Shown here piece after piece: positions 7,801-9,850 of a DNA stretch of 9,850 nt (its first letter is position 1; the number at the start of each line of letters is the position of its first letter). The translations under genes and the position numbers were made by a program. The stretch covers positions 1 through 9,850 of the forward strand of contig JAOZTV010000099.1 in NCBI GenBank assembly GCA_029939015.1, given 5' to 3'. This DNA comes from Candidatus Aminicenantota bacterium (lineage in GTDB: Bacteria > Acidobacteriota > Aminicenantia > UBA2199). The notes beneath the pieces are model-generated. The model had not been told where the DNA came from. It did not search any database and saw only the letters and a program-made list of their open reading frames with translations.

Positions 7801-7913
7801 TTGGAGGTTTAACAACCTCAGCTTTTCTAATTCTGTTTGTCTTACCAGTTTTCTATTATCTTTTCTTTTTATTGCAGAACTTTCTGTTTAAAAAACCGGA
7901 AAAAAATGTTTGA
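4854..7913 (+). CDS. RND efflux permease, second of a tandem pair (HAE-like)
   Basis: This 1019-residue protein is a second inner-membrane RND permease, recognisably homologous to its neighbour but strongly diverged. It has TM1 at about 10-26, TM2-TM6 at about 333-483, TM7 near 510-528 and TM8-TM12 at about 848-1003, with two large periplasmic loops between. TM4 reads LALGFGLFVDNAVVVFD with D401 followed by Asn402. TM10 reads GIVVNNAILLID, with Asn915 where AcrB has its lysine. TM11 keeps the conserved RIRPIFMTSATTVLG stretch. Its TM6-TM7 linker is short and lysine-rich (KIKIKKNKK at 491-499), unlike that of the first permease. The second periplasmic loop contains unusual aromatic patches, EPYYYNPD (637-644) and SWWGGKEKYF (691-700). 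Coming directly after an adaptor and another permease, it probably forms part of a mixed pump, as MdtB and MdtC do. No outer-membrane channel gene follows. No convincing terminator is seen after the stop. The substrate is unknown. Confidence 0.93.
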   Translation: MKKIIDRPVLATIFFIIVVIMGVYSLKNTPIELVPDAEEGLPSLSITYNWNGTAPDVVLQKVLIPAEKEIMDIKGIKKITSRAQQNRGTIKVEFMRDTRMNFAEVQLSEKLNRLQTELPKNVRNPIISQQIPDEFEQKPAFEFGVYGDLSAFELKKIVDKEIHPYLKSINGVDDIAIRGGVEPEIKINTFMEKLNKFNINIDTIRTKINQYFFNKKSITLTKEHGEIVLSLTESPDEILNLQEIIILTLGEKKIRLKEVADVYLGNTEIMTENRFQGFQNIGFLIYKEANYSSTILSEKIREKLQYLADKLKGKVKFAITADQSKDLNRKIIKLIKIAFLILVIIFVILILIVRDIKATILIFSSVFFSVFTTFTFIFLFKIPLNLLTLSGLALGFGLFVDNAVVVFDSILRFRERGFGLKESAVEGAKAVVLPVLSSTLTTIIVFFSFALVFQERLRVFYLPLAYIIAISLTSSIIVSFVLIPSLSSRIKIKIKKNKKVYNKGRFFPFILKYPLVIIIPVIFALFFSYTTFKEDVTFGRFFSWNSNEYTNVRLRFPAGSEFENIKESILKFERIALSKDFKMEVDTYIYPNGAFMKIDYPDDIKDSALPIQLEQDMIAVASNLAGVGVMVSGFSPEPYYYNPDTGSSMPYQIRLEGYNFEKLLAFSNELKDNILNKKRIKDVDIQTDTQSWWGGKEKYFAFKLNREKLRRYKMQPVFFFSKIRSMLAESTGTQKIKFDDKELSIEIKAEDVKSLELFDMLNRHIQTPEGIPFRIKDIVDIEFTTQKGGITRENQEYISMVMWDYLGSAKAADRYHKTLYERVIPPPGFSKSLEEVRWRMTEEEESQIWQSIVLSLFLIYIILGMLYENIFQPFLIMLSIPLALIGVFIAFNLFDYTWDSTAYIGVILLFGIVVNNAILLIDNINQHVRKSSKIIESIIIGTKERIRPIFMTSATTVLGMLPLIIFKDDSGTDIWSSLALCTVGGLTTSAFLILFVLPVFYYLFFLLQNFLFKKPEKNV
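4913..4946 (+). repeat. Inverted repeat (11-bp arms) in the 5' coding part of the second permease
   Basis: AATGGGAGTAT (4913-4923) and its exact reverse complement ATACTCCCATT (4936-4946) flank a 12-base spacer. An alternative fold pairs nine outer bases, bulges two, then pairs ATTCT with AGAAT around a four-base loop, giving 14 pairs. It lies about 60 bases into the gene. In mRNA it could slow early elongation or affect transcript stability between the two permeases. No T-run follows, so it is not an intrinsic terminator. It may also be incidental to codon choice. Confidence 0.55.
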
Positions 7914-8014
7914 TGTAATAAATATATACTTATTGCTTAGATGTTCCTGAAATGATATTGAGACAATTATAACTTAATTTGTTTTTTTTGAGATATTTTT
8001 ATAAGATTTGTATT

Positions 8015-8036
8015 TATAATTTAAGGGGGAATTATG
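8015..8036 (+). promoter_or_regulatory. Ribosome binding site of the secreted-protein gene, with an adjacent TATAAT
   Basis: AAGGGGGA (8023-8030) sits directly upstream of ATG at 8034 and is the strongest ribosome binding site in the window. It fixes the start. TATAAT at 8015-8020 is too close to the start codon to act as an ordinary promoter for this gene. The 120-base gap after the second permease (7914-8033) is A/T-rich with a T8 run at 7982-7989 and no GC-rich hairpin. It may hold this gene's own promoter, but none is convincing. Confidence 0.6.
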
Positions 8037-9764
8037 AAAAACAAATTTTATTTAGTATTTTTAATTGTATTGGTAGGTTCATTTTTATTTTCAGGAAATT
8101 TATTTGCTGTAGATCCTGATTTAGGAATGTATGGTTTTTTAAAAATTGGGAAGCATAAAAAGGAGGTTAAATGGAATCGGACTATTGTTTTGACTCCATC
8201 TGATGTGACACTAATTTCAAATGGCATACCAGCATTTGAAGTGTATTATGCTTATCGAGAGTATGCTGGTGTAGCCGTCAGAGGTTTTAAAAACAAAATT
8301 TATTTTAATAACAAATTGGTAAGCCAACAAACAAATCTATATTTAACTGCAAAGCAAATAAAGCATGTTCATACCCAGGCTTATTTAGGACCTAAAAACG
8401 GGAAACTACAGATCAAGATTGATGCAGATAATAATATAAAAGAATCCCGCGAAAACAATAATTTCGGTTTCTATGTAAACATTGTATTTAAAGGGTTTAA
8501 TAATGTCAGTAAATTTAAAGTTACAAAAGTAAAAGCAGCAGTTAGCCCAAATTCTTTTTCTGGTAAATGCCCTAAAAAATTCCTTTTTAAAGGATATATC
8601 TATGCAAATGGTGCGGGTATAGTTAAATATCAGTGGAAAAGAAGTGATAATGCTATAGCTCCAATTAATAAAGTTATATTTAGAAAAGCTGGAGTAAAAT
8701 TAGTTGAATCATATTGGGTCCTAGGCGCAGAGGGAACACACTGGAAGGCATTAGCAATATTATCTCCAAATCGAATGATGTCAAATAAAGCTGTTTTCAA
8801 GCTTAAATGCAAAACTGTAACAACTCAAAGACCTGTATATTCTATCTATAATATTAAACTGTCACCTAAATCTTCTGCATATTTAGATCTTAAACAGAAA
8901 GTTAATATAGTTTTTAAATATAAGAGCAGTACAGCTGGTATTTATATCTGGGCACGTCCTATGACAGGAAACAATCCAACTTCTGGATATGCTGCTTCAG
9001 CTTCAAAACTATATACTACAAAAAATGGAGCAGGTTCTCAGTTCTTCATGATCAATTCTGGTAAAGGCATTGTTGATGGTATTAGGTTTCAGATCAAAGA
9101 CAAGAATGAAAAATTATTATACACAAAAATTATGCGTGTAAAGTATAAATACCCAAAACCGGTTGTTGCAAAAGCACCTCAAAGATTTTTCCTTGACTTT
9201 GTAGATGCTTACCTGGTTTATACAACTGCTTCCAATTCAATACAGGTCACAACCGAAAACAATGTTTTATCTTACGGTTCAGATTGGAAAAAATATAAAA
9301 TCAAACCATATCTTTATCATTTAAAACAAAATTTCTGGAAAGGATTTTACTGGAAAATAAATACAAGCAGAAAGGAAGCTTATTTAATGAAAGGAAATAA
9401 TTTTGGACGTATAGGGGATACAGGTTCAAAGATCAATAATATTACTGTTGACATTGTTGGTGGAAGTCTTACTGTTGCGCCCACAAGGTTTTTCTTAAGA
9501 TTTAAAAAAGCCTCTCTTGTATATGTTCCTTCATCAAAAACCGTACAGATTACAGCAGGAAATAAAGTGCTATCTTATGGTAGTGACTGGAAAAAATGTA
9601 ATTTAAAGCCCTATCTTTTTCAAATTAAACAAAACTTTTGGAAGGGTTTTGTATGGCAGATAAACACTAGTCGAAAACTGGCTCAAAGATCAAGTGGTGG
9701 ACAGTTCTGTGCAATTGGAGGTACTAAAGCAAATCTAAAGATGGGCGTTCGTGTAATACAATAA
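8034..9764 (+). CDS. Secreted multi-domain beta-rich protein with CARDB-like domain and tandem C-terminal modules
   Basis: This 576-residue protein is of unknown function. Residues 1-25 are a signal peptide: lysines, a hydrophobic core, then NLFA with cleavage likely before Val26. Residues about 45-153 resemble a CARDB-type adhesive domain, ending in KIDADNNIKESRENNNFGFY. Residues about 160-259 match an Ig-like pattern I recognise from secreted bacterial proteins: GKCPKKFLFKG, then YQWKRSDNAIAP, SPNRMMSNKAVFKLKC. C179 and C259 lie at its ends and probably pair. Residues about 267-372 form another beta-rich domain (YIWARPMTG, VDGIRFQIKD). The rest is two tandem copies of one 101-residue-period module (381-481 and 482-576). 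No enzyme motif, membrane anchor, LPXTG, Por-type sorting tail or autotransporter barrel is seen, so it is probably periplasmic or released. The gene is 120 bases after the efflux operon, has its own strong ribosome binding site and is followed by a terminator, which suggests a separate unit. Binding to a surface, polymer or partner protein is the most likely role, but this is inference. Confidence 0.8.
   Translation: MKNKFYLVFLIVLVGSFLFSGNLFAVDPDLGMYGFLKIGKHKKEVKWNRTIVLTPSDVTLISNGIPAFEVYYAYREYAGVAVRGFKNKIYFNNKLVSQQTNLYLTAKQIKHVHTQAYLGPKNGKLQIKIDADNNIKESRENNNFGFYVNIVFKGFNNVSKFKVTKVKAAVSPNSFSGKCPKKFLFKGYIYANGAGIVKYQWKRSDNAIAPINKVIFRKAGVKLVESYWVLGAEGTHWKALAILSPNRMMSNKAVFKLKCKTVTTQRPVYSIYNIKLSPKSSAYLDLKQKVNIVFKYKSSTAGIYIWARPMTGNNPTSGYAASASKLYTTKNGAGSQFFMINSGKGIVDGIRFQIKDKNEKLLYTKIMRVKYKYPKPVVAKAPQRFFLDFVDAYLVYTTASNSIQVTTENNVLSYGSDWKKYKIKPYLYHLKQNFWKGFYWKINTSRKEAYLMKGNNFGRIGDTGSKINNITVDIVGGSLTVAPTRFFLRFKKASLVYVPSSKTVQITAGNKVLSYGSDWKKCNLKPYLFQIKQNFWKGFVWQINTSRKLAQRSSGGQFCAIGGTKANLKMGVRVIQ
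9174..9764 (+). repeat. Two tandem copies of a 101-residue module in the secreted protein
   Basis: Copy 1 is residues 381-481 (9174-9476) and copy 2 is residues 482-576 (9477-9764), offset by exactly 303 bases with no gap needed. Shared landmarks are AP.RFFL.F, VLSYGSDWKK, KPYL, KQNFWKGF, W.INTSRK and IG at matching positions. The DNA has diverged at many synonymous sites, so the duplication is old. Copy 2 has two cysteines (C522, C559) where copy 1 has Tyr421 and Gly458. I do not recognise a named family for this module. Confidence 0.9.
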
Positions 9765-9780
9765 AATTATGAATTAGTAA

Positions 9781-9827
9781 AGAAGAGGGAAATAATATAA
9801 TTACTTCCCTCTTCTAATCATCTTTTT
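9781..9827 (+). terminator. Probable intrinsic terminator after the secreted-protein gene
   Basis: AGAAGAGGGAA (9781-9791) and its exact reverse complement TTCCCTCTTCT (9805-9815) form an 11-bp stem with a 13-base loop, starting 17 bases after the stop codon. TAATCATC and a T5 run follow, then a T9 run at 9840-9848. The T-run is set back several bases from the stem, so termination may be imperfect. The stem is symmetric and could also act on a convergent gene beyond the window. Confidence 0.65.
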
Positions 9828-9850
9828 AAGAATTAGCTGTTTTTTTTTAA

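Noticed and set aside
1596..7913. Heavy-metal (CzcA/CusA-type) identity for the permeases
   Set aside because: Both lack the TM4 DFG...DGA signature of metal RND pumps and read FVDN(S/A) instead. No His/Met-rich metal-binding region is seen in the adaptor.
7914..7990. Intrinsic terminator after the second permease (AATAAATATATACTTATT followed later by a T8 run)
   Set aside because: The potential stem is almost entirely A/T with mismatches and lies far from the T-run, so it would be too weak to call.
8630..8812. Reverse-strand 60-residue open frame opposite the secreted-protein gene
   Set aside because: Short, lies opposite the recognisable Ig-like domain and has no supporting motif.

Overview
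The window is AT-rich DNA (roughly 30% GC by eye) carrying four genes, all on the + strand, in normal bacterial style: ATG starts, purine-rich ribosome binding sites, tight spacing and the standard code. Tripartite-type efflux components and a secreted multi-domain protein point to a bacterium with an outer membrane. The phylum cannot be fixed from the sequence alone. The first permease carries an 'NDAIVKIE' form of transmembrane segment 10 that I associate with RND proteins of Bacteroidota and related groups.

Layout. Positions 1-363 are a gene-free, very AT-rich leader with weak promoter-like boxes and one perfect 12-bp GC-rich palindrome (125-136). Positions 364-7913 hold a three-gene efflux operon: a periplasmic adaptor (364-1599), an RND permease of 1084 residues (1596-4850, sharing ATGA with the adaptor stop) and a second, clearly different RND permease of 1019 residues (4854-7913, three bases after the previous stop). 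A 120-base gap follows. Positions 8034-9764 encode a secreted protein with a CARDB-like domain, two further Ig-like domains and two tandem copies of a 101-residue module. A hairpin terminator at 9781-9827 closes the window.

How the genes work together. One adaptor with two unequal RND permeases is the gene arrangement of heteromeric pumps such as MdtABC. No outer-membrane channel gene is present, so the pump must borrow one from elsewhere. Both permeases look like the hydrophobic/amphiphilic-substrate (HAE-like) class rather than the heavy-metal class. The substrate cannot be named. The secreted protein appears to be a separate transcription unit; a functional link with the pump is not supported by sequence.

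Most notable observation: an uninterrupted run of nine G residues (2125-2133) inside the first permease gene, in a genome that otherwise avoids G-rich codons. Gain or loss of one G would end translation almost at once (after 180 or 187 residues), so this is a candidate phase-variation switch for the pump. No defence system, mobile element, CRISPR array or RNA gene was seen.
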